From UBA4644 sp034933145 (lineage in GTDB: Bacteria > Bacillota > Clostridia > Oscillospirales > Butyricicoccaceae), in the NCBI GenBank assembly GCA_034933145.1, contig JAYFOA010000034.1, positions 1 through 56,848 on the forward strand: DNA of 56,848 nucleotides. The letters run 5' to 3'. Under the pieces are notes generated by a model that had not been told where the DNA came from, ran no database searches, and was given only the letters and a program-made list of their open reading frames with translations. Below are positions 33,246 to 40,901 of the stretch, piece by piece. Each line of letters starts with the position of its first letter. Positions within the stretch are counted from its first letter, which is position 1. The position numbers and the translations under genes were made by a program.

Positions 33246-34583
33246 ATGAAAAAGGCCAAGCATATCAAGCACATAGTATTTACTGCAATTTTAGTTGCTC
33301 TCATAGCAGCTTTTGTTTTTCTGTTGACGCCAAAAGCGCCCGCTGTCACCTCCTCTGCCGAAGAACGGCTCAATGCTCTTGAAATTATTTATCAGGGAGC
33401 AAAAGCGTCATTCGGATATTGGGACTTAGTTCCAAACCTGGATTGGGACAGCCTATATGAGGAATATCAGGGCCGGGTAACCCATGTAAAAAGCGACTGG
33501 GAATATTATGGGGAGCTGCGCCGCTTTGTAGCGCAATTAAGAGATGGCGGACATACGTATGTTACTCTGCCTATCTCCCCTCCCTATCTTCTTCCTATTG
33601 AGCTGCGGTATATGGAAGGGCAATTTGTGATATGGGGCGCAGATTCCAGCACCGTAAAGGTTCCTCTTGGTTCAGTTGTTACGACGATTAATGGAGCTGG
33701 GACCGAAATCTATCTGGAACGTTTGGTCGGAGACCAATCGGGATTGTTTACCCCGAATGCCCGACAGGATATGTTGGCCAGCTTAGCCCAAGTTTCCGGC
33801 TCTCCCGATACACTGACGTTGAATGGCATTACGCCTGATGGACAGCCGTTTTCATTGGATGTGACCTATCAAAAAAATACGCCCAAATATGCACCTGTCC
33901 TGGATACTCTTCACATTGAGTCCACAGGTACACCGGTGGGGCAATATGAAACCATGACAGTTTACGACTGCGGATATGGTAGATATCGCATCAAATTTCC
34001 CGATTTCAACGATAAACGTCTGAAGGATGAGTTTGAACAGTTCGTAACAGACTATGGTCTTCAGGCCTCGGCTTTTATTCTGGACATGCGTGGCAATCGC
34101 GGCGGAAGCGCGTTATTGGGTATGAATGTTCTCAGCTACTTTTCCCACCTGGAAGATTTAACTGTCGTTTGGAATAAAGCGGATACCTTACCAAAAGAAT
34201 ATCGGGCGCAGATGGCAAAAGAGGCCGGTAAAATGGGCCTTGTTCAGGAGTATCTGCTTACACAGCCTGCGGTTATCCTGACCGATTGGGATTGTGGTTC
34301 AGCCGGCGATGATTTTGTCGCCATGGCTAAGGGTACCGATCGATTTACCATCATAGGTACAAATACACATGGCGGTACGGGAGAGCTCGCTTATTTTGAT
34401 CTGCCAAACGGCGGCAGGTTTGCTGTTTCTTCTAGGAACACTGTCTGGGGCGAAGATGGTAACGAAATCATCAACATTGGCATTCCGCCTGACATCTGGG
34501 CAGAACAGACGATCAAAGATGCAATCAACGGAAAGGACACCGTAATGGCCTTTGCGTTAAACAGGATGGAGAAGCTGAAATAA
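33246..34583 (+). CDS. S41 family peptidase-like protein, membrane-anchored
   Basis: A 445-residue protein with a basic N-terminus and one hydrophobic segment (about 10-27), so probably anchored outside the membrane. The S41 (C-terminal processing/tail-specific) fold is shown by QLRDGGHTYVTLP near residue 98, the FILDMRGNRGGSALLG strand-turn near residue 280, and the putative nucleophile region DCGSAGDDFVAMAKG near residue 349. A PDZ-like segment lies around 130-210. GGAGATGA precedes the ATG. It is followed by a second S41-type gene 106 bases on. Substrate unknown. Confidence 0.85.
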   Translation: MKKAKHIKHIVFTAILVALIAAFVFLLTPKAPAVTSSAEERLNALEIIYQGAKASFGYWDLVPNLDWDSLYEEYQGRVTHVKSDWEYYGELRRFVAQLRDGGHTYVTLPISPPYLLPIELRYMEGQFVIWGADSSTVKVPLGSVVTTINGAGTEIYLERLVGDQSGLFTPNARQDMLASLAQVSGSPDTLTLNGITPDGQPFSLDVTYQKNTPKYAPVLDTLHIESTGTPVGQYETMTVYDCGYGRYRIKFPDFNDKRLKDEFEQFVTDYGLQASAFILDMRGNRGGSALLGMNVLSYFSHLEDLTVVWNKADTLPKEYRAQMAKEAGKMGLVQEYLLTQPAVILTDWDCGSAGDDFVAMAKGTDRFTIIGTNTHGGTGELAYFDLPNGGRFAVSSRNTVWGEDGNEIINIGIPPDIWAEQTIKDAINGKDTVMAFALNRMEKLK

Positions 34584-34689
34584 CTGGGTTTATGAGTTCC
34601 AATATCAAATGCTGAAACGGGGCACTGAGGGCTATATGGTGTGACTGCTCTACCGTGCTACGTTTTATACAATAACTGGGGGCTTCCAT

Positions 34690-36039
34690 ATGAAAAAATC
34701 AACTTGCCTGCGAGGTCTTGCGCTGCTGCTCGTCCTCCTGCTGTCCGTGGTTCCGCTGAGCGCCTGCCAAACTGAGAAAAAGCCGGTGGTATCGGAATCA
34801 CCGGAACCGCAGACTGCGGCATTTGACGCGTCCACACTGACCCAGGAACAGATGCTGGAGGACTACGATTATATGTGGAAGGCCCTGGAGGAGAACTATC
34901 CCTATTTTGAGCTGTGCAAACGGGTATATGGTACAGACGAAGCAGAAATCAAAAATTCATATTACAAACAGCTGAAATCCACAGATCTTACCGGTGACGA
35001 GCTTCTGTTTTTCTTTTATAGCACCATCAGTCAGGCGCTGGGAAGTTTTAAAATGGCCGGGCATCTCTGCGCGATCGGTTTCGAAGAATTTCATTTAGGG
35101 CAAGATACCAATGATTCTCCGGAACCAGGAGACCCAACCGCAGAAATTTTTAACAGCAAGCAGGCATCTATATTTTATCGTCTGTTACAAAGCCGCTATG
35201 GTGCACCGGATTCAGACAGCCAAAATGTCCCGGCAGAGTCAATAAACTCAACGGATTATATAAAGCAGCTTTTTTCGGTTTCGGAAGAAGACGGAATCCC
35301 TGTTTTTAAGATTCGCTCCTTCTCCACCCGCAACACGGAAGATGCTGAGGAGTATGTCCGCCAGTTGTCGGAGGCCATATTAAACTATATTGATGCACCC
35401 GACCTGATTCTGGATGTGCGCGGCAACGGTGGGGGATCGACGTATCCATGGCAGAACGGCCTGCTGCCCTATCTTTACTGCAACGGAAGAACCCGACTCT
35501 CTTATACTGTTGTCGGCGCGTATAAAGACGGGGCGCTGAATCGGACTTTCTGGGGACGAGATCTGACCACGGATTCAGGGCTGGAAACTGCGACGATCGA
35601 AGACATAGATTTTCTCAGACAGCGTTTGCCGTCTCTGGAGAGTTTTGTACCGGAAGATCTAAACGGAATGAATAACTTAATATCTTCCGTAATTGATCAA
35701 CAGTACTGCGGAACTGCGGATACCCTCTTTCGAGGCCGGCTCTGGATCCTGCAGGATGACAGCTGTGCTTCCGCCACAGAGGATTTGTTGCAGCTTTCAA
35801 AGCGAACGGGTATCGCAACGTTGGTCGGGATGCCAAGTCATGGCATCGCGTCTTATATTATCCAGCCGGCATTCATTCGTCTCTTGTTGCCCAACAGCGG
35901 AATCATTATTAAATTCACCCCGTTTTATACCTTTGATGAAAACGGCGGTCCCTATGAATTCAACGGCACAACACCTGATATTCTCTGTTCGTCAGGAGAC
36001 GCTATGATGAACTGTCTTCGTGCAATCAAGGCACAATAG
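34690..36039 (+). CDS. S41 family peptidase-like lipoprotein
   Basis: A 449-residue predicted lipoprotein (lipobox LSAC, cysteine near residue 26). S41 features are LILDVRGNGGGSTYP near residue 239 and the nucleophile-type segment QDDSCASATEDLLQLSKR near residue 355, where the SCASATE serine fits the catalytic position. Residues 30-160 are a helical N-terminal region (LEDYDYMWKALEENYPYFEL), common in clostridial S41 proteins. No PDZ domain is obvious. It is probably paralogous to the preceding gene. GGGGGC lies upstream of the ATG. A repeat-type terminator follows. Confidence 0.82.
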   Translation: MKKSTCLRGLALLLVLLLSVVPLSACQTEKKPVVSESPEPQTAAFDASTLTQEQMLEDYDYMWKALEENYPYFELCKRVYGTDEAEIKNSYYKQLKSTDLTGDELLFFFYSTISQALGSFKMAGHLCAIGFEEFHLGQDTNDSPEPGDPTAEIFNSKQASIFYRLLQSRYGAPDSDSQNVPAESINSTDYIKQLFSVSEEDGIPVFKIRSFSTRNTEDAEEYVRQLSEAILNYIDAPDLILDVRGNGGGSTYPWQNGLLPYLYCNGRTRLSYTVVGAYKDGALNRTFWGRDLTTDSGLETATIEDIDFLRQRLPSLESFVPEDLNGMNNLISSVIDQQYCGTADTLFRGRLWILQDDSCASATEDLLQLSKRTGIATLVGMPSHGIASYIIQPAFIRLLLPNSGIIIKFTPFYTFDENGGPYEFNGTTPDILCSSGDAMMNCLRAIKAQ

Positions 36040-36092
36040 TCATTGTCATCTGGCATATAGCTGCGCCCTCACCCCTCGTCAATAGACATAAA

Positions 36093-36132
36093 ATTCGCCG
36101 GGATCGAAAAAACGATCCCGGCGAATGCTTTA
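36093..36132. terminator. Bidirectional terminator, repeat-family stem
   Basis: ATTCGCCGGGATCG (36093-36106) pairs perfectly with CGATCCCGGCGAAT (36113-36126) around an A6 loop, then GCTTTATTTTTT. The GCCGGGATCG stem matches the repeats at 25111, 26919 and 28708. Confidence 0.85.
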
Positions 36133-36136
36133 TTTT

Positions 36137-36682
36137 TTACGGATGCTGCTCCGGCTGTCCCGTCGGCACGTCATAGCGGCGGGTGCGGTGATACACCCCG
36201 TCCACCGTGTTGTCGATGATGTCCAGCAGGACGCCGCCGTTCTTTTCGATCACCCGGCGGGAGCCGGTATTCGCTTCATCGCAGGTGACCCGGGCGGAAC
36301 AAATGTCCAGCTTTCGCGCCTCCGCCAGCGAACCGTGCAGGATGGCGGTGCCAAACCCTTCGCCCCAGCGGGACCAGCGCACGGCATAGCCGATATGCCC
36401 GCCGAAGCGCTCAAGTGCCGGGGTCAGGCTGTGCCGCAGACTGGCCATACCCAGCCACGTCTCCCCCTCCACCAGCCACAGGATGGTGCAGGGCACATAC
36501 CCCGGCCGCAGGCCTTCACCCCGTCGATTGCAGGCAAAGGTCTCAAAGATGGTATCCTTCCACGTATCAAAGGCATCCGAATCGTGGAGGGTGTAGGTAT
36601 GAACGCCGTGCTCCCTATACTCCCGGCAGCCGTCAAGATAGCTCCCGAGCCACCGCGGGCCGGGCAGAACCAGCGCGGCCAT
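36137..36682 (-). CDS. GNAT family N-acetyltransferase
   Basis: A 181-residue GNAT protein. TWLGMASLRHSLTPAL precedes the acetyl-CoA motif region IGYAVRWSRWGEGFGTAILHG, followed by ARVTCDEANTGSRRVIEKNGG, the motif-B equivalent. GGAGG overlaps the end of psuG, and the gene begins 4 bases after the psuG stop, so it is the third gene of the pseudouridine operon. A role in pseudouridine metabolism is not implied by sequence. Confidence 0.85.
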   Translation of the reverse strand: MAALVLPGPRWLGSYLDGCREYREHGVHTYTLHDSDAFDTWKDTIFETFACNRRGEGLRPGYVPCTILWLVEGETWLGMASLRHSLTPALERFGGHIGYAVRWSRWGEGFGTAILHGSLAEARKLDICSARVTCDEANTGSRRVIEKNGGVLLDIIDNTVDGVYHRTRRYDVPTGQPEQHP

Positions 36683-36686
36683 ACGC

Positions 36687-37598
36687 TTACCTCCGCGCCA
36701 GGGCGCAGGCGATGCGGGATGCGCAGCGGGCGTTGCTGAGTGCCAGCTGAATATTGGTTTTGAGGGAGTCTCCGCCGGTCAGCTCCACCACCTTGGCCAG
36801 CAGGAACGGCGTAGTCTCCTTGCCATGAATCCCCTTGGCCCGGCATTCTTCCAGCGCCTGATCGATGACCTGCGCCATACGCCTGCTGTCCATGGCATAT
36901 TCTTCCGGCACCGGGTTGGCGATGATGGCACCGCCCTTCATCCCCGCGCCCCACTGGGCCCTGAGCACGGCGGCAGCCTGCTGCTCACTCTCCAGCATAA
37001 AGTCCACCGGATACCCGCTGTCACGGCAGTAAAAGGCCGGGAACCGGTCGGTGCGCATCCCCAGCACGGGGACGCCCATGGTTTCCAGATATTCCAGCGT
37101 CAGGCCGATGTCCAGAATGGACTTGGCCCCCGCGCAGACGACGGCCACCGGCGTTTTTGCCAGCTCCTGAAGGTCGGCGGAAATATCCATTGTGGTCTCC
37201 GCCCCCCGGTGGACGCCGCCGATCCCGCCGGTGGCGAACACCTGGATCTTTGCCAGCGCGGCGATCAGCATCGTAGAGGCCACCGTGGTGGCGCCGGGGC
37301 GTCCGGTCGCCAGATAGACGGGCAGATCGCGGCGGGACACCTTGCCCACCCCTTCGGCCCGGCACATCCGCTCCAGCTCGTTTTCATTGAGGCCCACCTT
37401 CATCTTTCCGTCCAGAACGGCAATGGTGGCCGGCACGGCCCCCTCCTCCCGGACGACGTGCTCTACCTCCCGCGCAAAGGTCAGATTCTGGGGATAGGGC
37501 ATCCCGTGGGACAGGATCGTGGATTCCAGCGCAACCACCGGCCGGTGGGCGCTGAGCGATGTGGAAATCTCGGGAAGAACGGCAAGATAGTCTTTCAT
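36687..37598 (-). CDS. psuG: Pseudouridine-5'-phosphate glycosidase
   Basis: Splits pseudouridine 5'-phosphate to uracil and ribose 5-phosphate, breaking the C-C glycosidic bond, Mn-dependent. The 303-residue product has the family opening VVALESTILSHGMPYPQN, GVGKVSRRDLPVYLATGRPGATTVASTM and the FATGGIGGVHRGAE segment, with conserved catalytic Glu and Lys contexts. The ATG at 37598 follows AAGGAG and overlaps the psuK stop (ATGA). With psuK it forms a complete pseudouridine degradation pathway. Confidence 0.95.
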   Translation of the reverse strand: MKDYLAVLPEISTSLSAHRPVVALESTILSHGMPYPQNLTFAREVEHVVREEGAVPATIAVLDGKMKVGLNENELERMCRAEGVGKVSRRDLPVYLATGRPGATTVASTMLIAALAKIQVFATGGIGGVHRGAETTMDISADLQELAKTPVAVVCAGAKSILDIGLTLEYLETMGVPVLGMRTDRFPAFYCRDSGYPVDFMLESEQQAAAVLRAQWGAGMKGGAIIANPVPEEYAMDSRRMAQVIDQALEECRAKGIHGKETTPFLLAKVVELTGGDSLKTNIQLALSNARCASRIACALARR

Positions 37599-38497
37599 GA
37601 CAGCCACTCCTTTTCAGCTTCATTCACCAAAGAAACGGAAAGATCGGGGCGCACCGCCCCGTCATATTGCAGGGTCAGCGCCGCGGCGGCCGTTCCAAAG
37701 CGGAGCGCGCGCTCGGGCGCTTTTCCCGAAAGCAGACCGAAGATTGTGCCGGATGTCAGGCTGTCGCCCGCGCCGGTCACGCTGCAGATCGGCACGTGCG
37801 GTGCGGGGACAAGGCAGAAATCGCCGCCCGCGGTTAGCAGCGCCGCCCCCTCCGCACCCAGACTGACGCAGAGGCTTTGCACGCCCCGCGCCTGCAGGGC
37901 CTCCATCCCCTCTTTTACGCCGTCCCTCCCGGACAGCAGATACAGCTCCGCCCGGTTGGGCTTGAGAAACGCAAGCCTCGGCAGCAGCGGCAGCAGCCGC
38001 TCTGCCTTGGCGCAGGAGACCGGGTCGGCAAAGATCGGGCCGGAAAACTGCTCTGCCAGCCAGACAAGGCTTTGCTCCGGCAGATTGGCGTCCAGCACCA
38101 GTGCGTCCGCCGCATGCAGCAGCGGCGTGCAGACCGTAAGCGCCGCGGGGGTCAGCGCCTGTAAAATCTCCATGTCGTTGATGGCTGCCAGCAGCTCTCC
38201 GTCCCCGTCTTCGGCCGCGAGATACGCGCCGGTCCGTCCGGAAACATGCAGCAGGCCGGACACATCGATGCCCGCGTCCGCGCAGCTGCGCAGGATCAGC
38301 TCGGATGCCCAGTCGTCGCCCACCGCGGAAAGAAGCGCCGTCTCCGCGCCCAGGCGCGCCAGGTTTTCGCAGATATTGCGCCCGACACCGCCGCAGCGGA
38401 ACCGTACGGTGCCCGGGGTGGAATCCCCCGGCAGCGCCCGGCCTTTCGCCCGCCCCAGCAGATCCAGATTGGCGCCCCCGGCCACGACGATCTTCAT
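37595..38497 (-). CDS. psuK: Pseudouridine kinase, PfkB family
   Basis: Phosphorylates pseudouridine to the 5'-phosphate, the substrate of PsuG. The 300-residue ribokinase-fold protein starts MKIVVAGGANLDLLGRAKG, carries the GGVGRNICENLARLG substrate-side motif near 37-51, and the C-terminal PfkB signature CSVTGAGDSLTSGTIFGL with the catalytic Asp. The PsuK assignment, not ribokinase, rests on overlap with psuG. GGAGGG precedes the ATG. A near-consensus promoter lies about 40-70 bases upstream. Confidence 0.92.
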   Translation of the reverse strand: MKIVVAGGANLDLLGRAKGRALPGDSTPGTVRFRCGGVGRNICENLARLGAETALLSAVGDDWASELILRSCADAGIDVSGLLHVSGRTGAYLAAEDGDGELLAAINDMEILQALTPAALTVCTPLLHAADALVLDANLPEQSLVWLAEQFSGPIFADPVSCAKAERLLPLLPRLAFLKPNRAELYLLSGRDGVKEGMEALQARGVQSLCVSLGAEGAALLTAGGDFCLVPAPHVPICSVTGAGDSLTSGTIFGLLSGKAPERALRFGTAAAALTLQYDGAVRPDLSVSLVNEAEKEWLS

Positions 38498-38538
38498 ATG
38501 CGCCCTCCGATATATCCGATTTACACATTATATAATAT

Positions 38539-38567
38539 ATTATATCCGGCGCACCGCCTTCTGTCAA
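38539..38567 (-). promoter_or_regulatory. Consensus promoter of psuK-psuG
   Basis: On the minus strand TTGACA (38562-38567), a 17-base spacer and TATAAT (38539-38544): exact consensus at both elements. Confidence 0.85.
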
Positions 38568-38598
38568 AGCGCATAGTCTGGAGCGAGGAGGTGGCGCC

Positions 38599-39099
38599 AT
38601 GCCCGTACCCATGCCCTATGACCGGGAGGCCGCGGTGGCCTATGCCCACCAGTGGGCCTACGGCCGCAACCCCGTTTATCTGGATTTCAGCCCAATGGGC
38701 GGTGACTGCACCAATTTCGCCAGCCAGTGCATTTTTGCCGGCTCGGGCGTCATGAATTACAAGCCGCTCTACGGTTGGTTCTACCGCACCGGGAATCACC
38801 GCACGCCCTCCTGGACCGGTGTAGACCAGCTGTACAATTTTCTGACCTCCAACAAAGGGCCCGGGCCCTTCGGCGCGGAGAGTACGATCCGCCAGATAAT
38901 GCCCGGCGACGTCGTACAGCTGGCCATCGGATCAGATGTCCCCTACCATCATTCGCCGGTGATCGTGCGCATCGATGGAGAGCCGACCCTTGGCAGCATC
39001 TACATCGCGGCCCATAGCTTTGACTGTGACACCCGGCCATTGAGCAGCTATGCCATATGGAAAATCCGGTATATCCATATCGAGGGCGTACGAAAATAG
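38599..39099 (+). CDS. Putative amidase domain (amidase_6) protein
   Basis: A 166-residue protein matching the putative amidase domain of clostridial exported or spore-associated proteins. The cysteine motif MGGDCTNFASQCIFAGSG lies near residues 32-49 and the HHSPVIVRI histidine region near residue 117, consistent with a papain-like Cys-His hydrolase. No signal peptide is seen, so it is intracellular or reaches its site by another route. GAGGAGG precedes the ATG. Single gene ended by a strong hairpin downstream. Substrate unknown; cell-wall amide cleavage is a guess. Confidence 0.8.
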   Translation: MPVPMPYDREAAVAYAHQWAYGRNPVYLDFSPMGGDCTNFASQCIFAGSGVMNYKPLYGWFYRTGNHRTPSWTGVDQLYNFLTSNKGPGPFGAESTIRQIMPGDVVQLAIGSDVPYHHSPVIVRIDGEPTLGSIYIAAHSFDCDTRPLSSYAIWKIRYIHIEGVRK

Positions 39100-39261
39100 C
39101 ATGCCGGGCAGCAAATCAGATGCTTGCGGCAAAGCCGGCGGGTTCTCCCAGCCGGGCAGCGTTCCGTGGGAGTTCCGACGTGTCATGCCGCGCTGCCGCG
39201 ATGGCTCAGCCTCAACGGGAAGAGGTTTAAAAAAGTGGCAACCCTTCCTGACATACTCTCA

Positions 39262-39290
39262 AAAAGCGCCGGCGTAAAGCCGGCGCTTTT
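39262..39290. terminator. Bidirectional terminator, amidase gene and corA
   Basis: AAAAGCGCCGGC (39262-39273) pairs perfectly with GCCGGCGCTTTT (39279-39290) around GTAAA. T- and A-runs on each side allow both directions; it lies 5 bases after the corA stop. Confidence 0.8.
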
Positions 39291-39294
39291 CCTC

Positions 39295-40226
39295 TCAGAA
39301 AAGTTTTTTCTTCAGTAAAATGATGGATGCAAGGACGGACAAAATTAATGAGCAGCCAATAATTACAGGGAAAGCTACGGCGGACTGATTCCAGGCGTTG
39401 GGAACATTCATTCCAAAAAAGCCGGAAATCATGGTCGGTATGGCCAGGAAGATGGTTACGATGGTTAAAGACTTCATGACAATATTCAGATTATTTGAAA
39501 TGACCGAGGCAAAGGCGTCCATCATGCCGCTCAAAATGCTGCTGTAAATCCCGGTCATTTCGATTGCCTGCTTATTTTCAATGATTACATCTTCCAGCAG
39601 GTCCTTGTCTTCTTCAAATTTCTTGATGGCCTCCAGCTTCATCATTTTTTCCAATACGGATTCGTTGGATTTCAGGGAGGTGGAGAAATAGACAAGACTT
39701 TTTTCAAGCTGCAGAAGCTGTGTCAATTCCCGGTTCTTCATCGATTTTTGAAGGTCGTTTTCGATTTTGCTGCTCTGCTTATCGATTTGACGTAAATAGT
39801 TTAGGTAAAGCGTCGCATTCTTAAAAAGAATCTGCAGGAGAAACCTGCTGCGGTAATGTGTATAGAACGACTTAATCCGTTTACTGATGAAGTCGTTCAG
39901 AATGGGAGACTCCTTTAAGCATACGGTAAGAATATATTCTTTCGTCAGGATGATCCCCAGCGGGATCGTAAAAATATATTGCCGCTGCCCGCATTTTCAA
40001 CGACCGGAATGTCAACCAGTATCAGAGTCTGTCCGTTGTCATTTTCTATTCGGGCGCGTTCTTCCTCATCCAGCGCGGGCCTTACCAGTTCAGAATCAAC
40101 GCATGCCGTATCGCATACATATTTTATTTCCTCTTCCGTGGGATTTGTTAAGTTAATCCACACGCCTTCTTCGATCGCTTCGCAGGAAACCAGCTCTTCT
40201 TTCATTGATTTATAATATTTCACCAT
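39295..40226 (-). pseudogene. corA: CorA family divalent cation transporter, frameshifted
   Basis: CorA proteins are pentameric magnesium/cobalt channels. The N-terminal part (40226 down to about 39975) reads VKYYKSMKEELVSCEAIEEG and continues to VVENAGSGNIF, then falls out of frame to a stop at 39945. The rest, from TIPLGIILTKEYILTV onward, continues in another frame through the long cytoplasmic helix to the two C-terminal membrane helices with the signature GMN (FFGMNVPNAWN). The break is at an A5 run on the plus strand (39970-39974): one more base there, or two fewer, restores a full protein of about 310 residues. Both parts are otherwise uninterrupted, so a sequencing error or recent mutation is likely. 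Controlled by an M-box riboswitch upstream. Confidence 0.85.
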
Positions 40227-40271
40227 TGATATCACCCTCTTCATTTTTTGTGGGAGGGTTTTCTTGTCATT

Positions 40272-40358
40272 TCAATTCATATATGTGAACGGCATGACAA
40301 ATAAACCCAAGGGGCCTCGGATACTTCGTATGTCGCTGCTGCCGGAATCGCTGTCCAT
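40272..40358 (-). CDS. 28-residue leader ORF between M-box terminator and corA
   Basis: ATG at 40358 has a near-perfect Shine-Dalgarno (GGAGGTGA) five bases upstream. The 28 residues have a Ser/Asp-rich first part (MDSDSGSSD), a short basic middle (two Arg), and a hydrophobic end (GLFVMPFTYMN). It starts just downstream of the M-box terminator and ends 45 bases before corA, so it is transcribed only when Mg2+ is low. It may be a leader peptide influencing corA translation or a small protein acting on the transporter. I recognise no family; the strong ribosome-binding site is the main support. Confidence 0.6.
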   Translation of the reverse strand: MDSDSGSSDIRSIRGPLGLFVMPFTYMN

Positions 40359-40385
40359 GCCGTCACCTCCCATGGCTTACGTACA

Positions 40386-40415
40386 AAGAAACCGTCAAAC
40401 GAATGACGGTTTCTT
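40386..40415 (-). terminator. M-box expression-platform terminator
   Basis: AAGAAACCGTCA and TGACGGTTTCTT form a 12-base-pair stem with a 6-base loop, T-rich on the minus side, about 10 bases downstream of the riboswitch core. It would form when Mg2+ is bound. Confidence 0.8.
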
Positions 40416-40424
40416 AATCAACGC

Positions 40425-40580
40425 GCCATCTTTCGTTGAGCTTTAACACCATACAGCTTTGGAATCGGATTCCAGCTGCATTAAGTAAAACCTTACTTCG
40501 ATCATACCTGTTGGCCCCTTGGCATCTCTCGATGTTTCCGGGCAGCAGCGTGTATCTGTATGGTAGCCTCACCTAACGAT
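40425..40580 (-). ncRNA. M-box (ykoK) magnesium riboswitch
   Basis: The minus strand shows the conserved M-box blocks in order: TTAGGTGAGGCT, ATACACGCTGCTGCCCGG, AAACATCGAGAGATGCCA, TCGAAGTAAGGTTTTACTTA, ATGCAGCTGGAATCCGATTC and AAAGCTGTATGGTGTTAAAG. The element binds Mg2+ and terminates transcription of transporter genes at high Mg2+. Followed by a terminator, the 28-residue ORF and corA. Confidence 0.95.
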
Positions 40581-40597
40581 GATTTTATTGTCGTATT

Positions 40598-40626
40598 ATT
40601 ATACTCTCAAAAAAGCAATCATTCAA
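40598..40626 (-). promoter_or_regulatory. Promoter of the M-box/corA transcript
   Basis: On the minus strand TTGAAT (40621-40626), 17-base spacer, TATAAT (40598-40603), directly upstream of the riboswitch. Confidence 0.8.
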
Positions 40627-40740
40627 TGCTATTCTATTATTTGATTTTGTAGTACAAAAACACGCCGCCCCGAAAACTTCGTCTTTTCGGCAGGTCTGCG
40701 GGTCTACCGATTTAATTCCCGGTCCCAGCTCGCCGGAAAT

Positions 40741-40775
40741 GAACGAAGGACGCCGATGGCCGGCGTCCTTCGTTC
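40741..40775. repeat. Perfect 15-bp inverted repeat downstream of the permease
   Basis: GAACGAAGGACGCCG and its exact complement around ATGGC. Located about 130 bases past the permease stop, without a T-run; probably a terminator-like 3' end or stabilising hairpin. A second hairpin (CCGAAAAG...CTTTTCGG type) lies near 40675-40695. Confidence 0.6.
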
Positions 40776-40901
40776 CTGTGATTGTCCGAAAGCCACTGTG
40801 GTTTCCGGGCTTTTGTTATCTGCTTGATCGGCTAACCCAGCGTTTTCTGTGCCTTTGCAAGGTCATTTACCGAATCGTTTGGGTTTGGTGAAACCGTAGT
40901 C

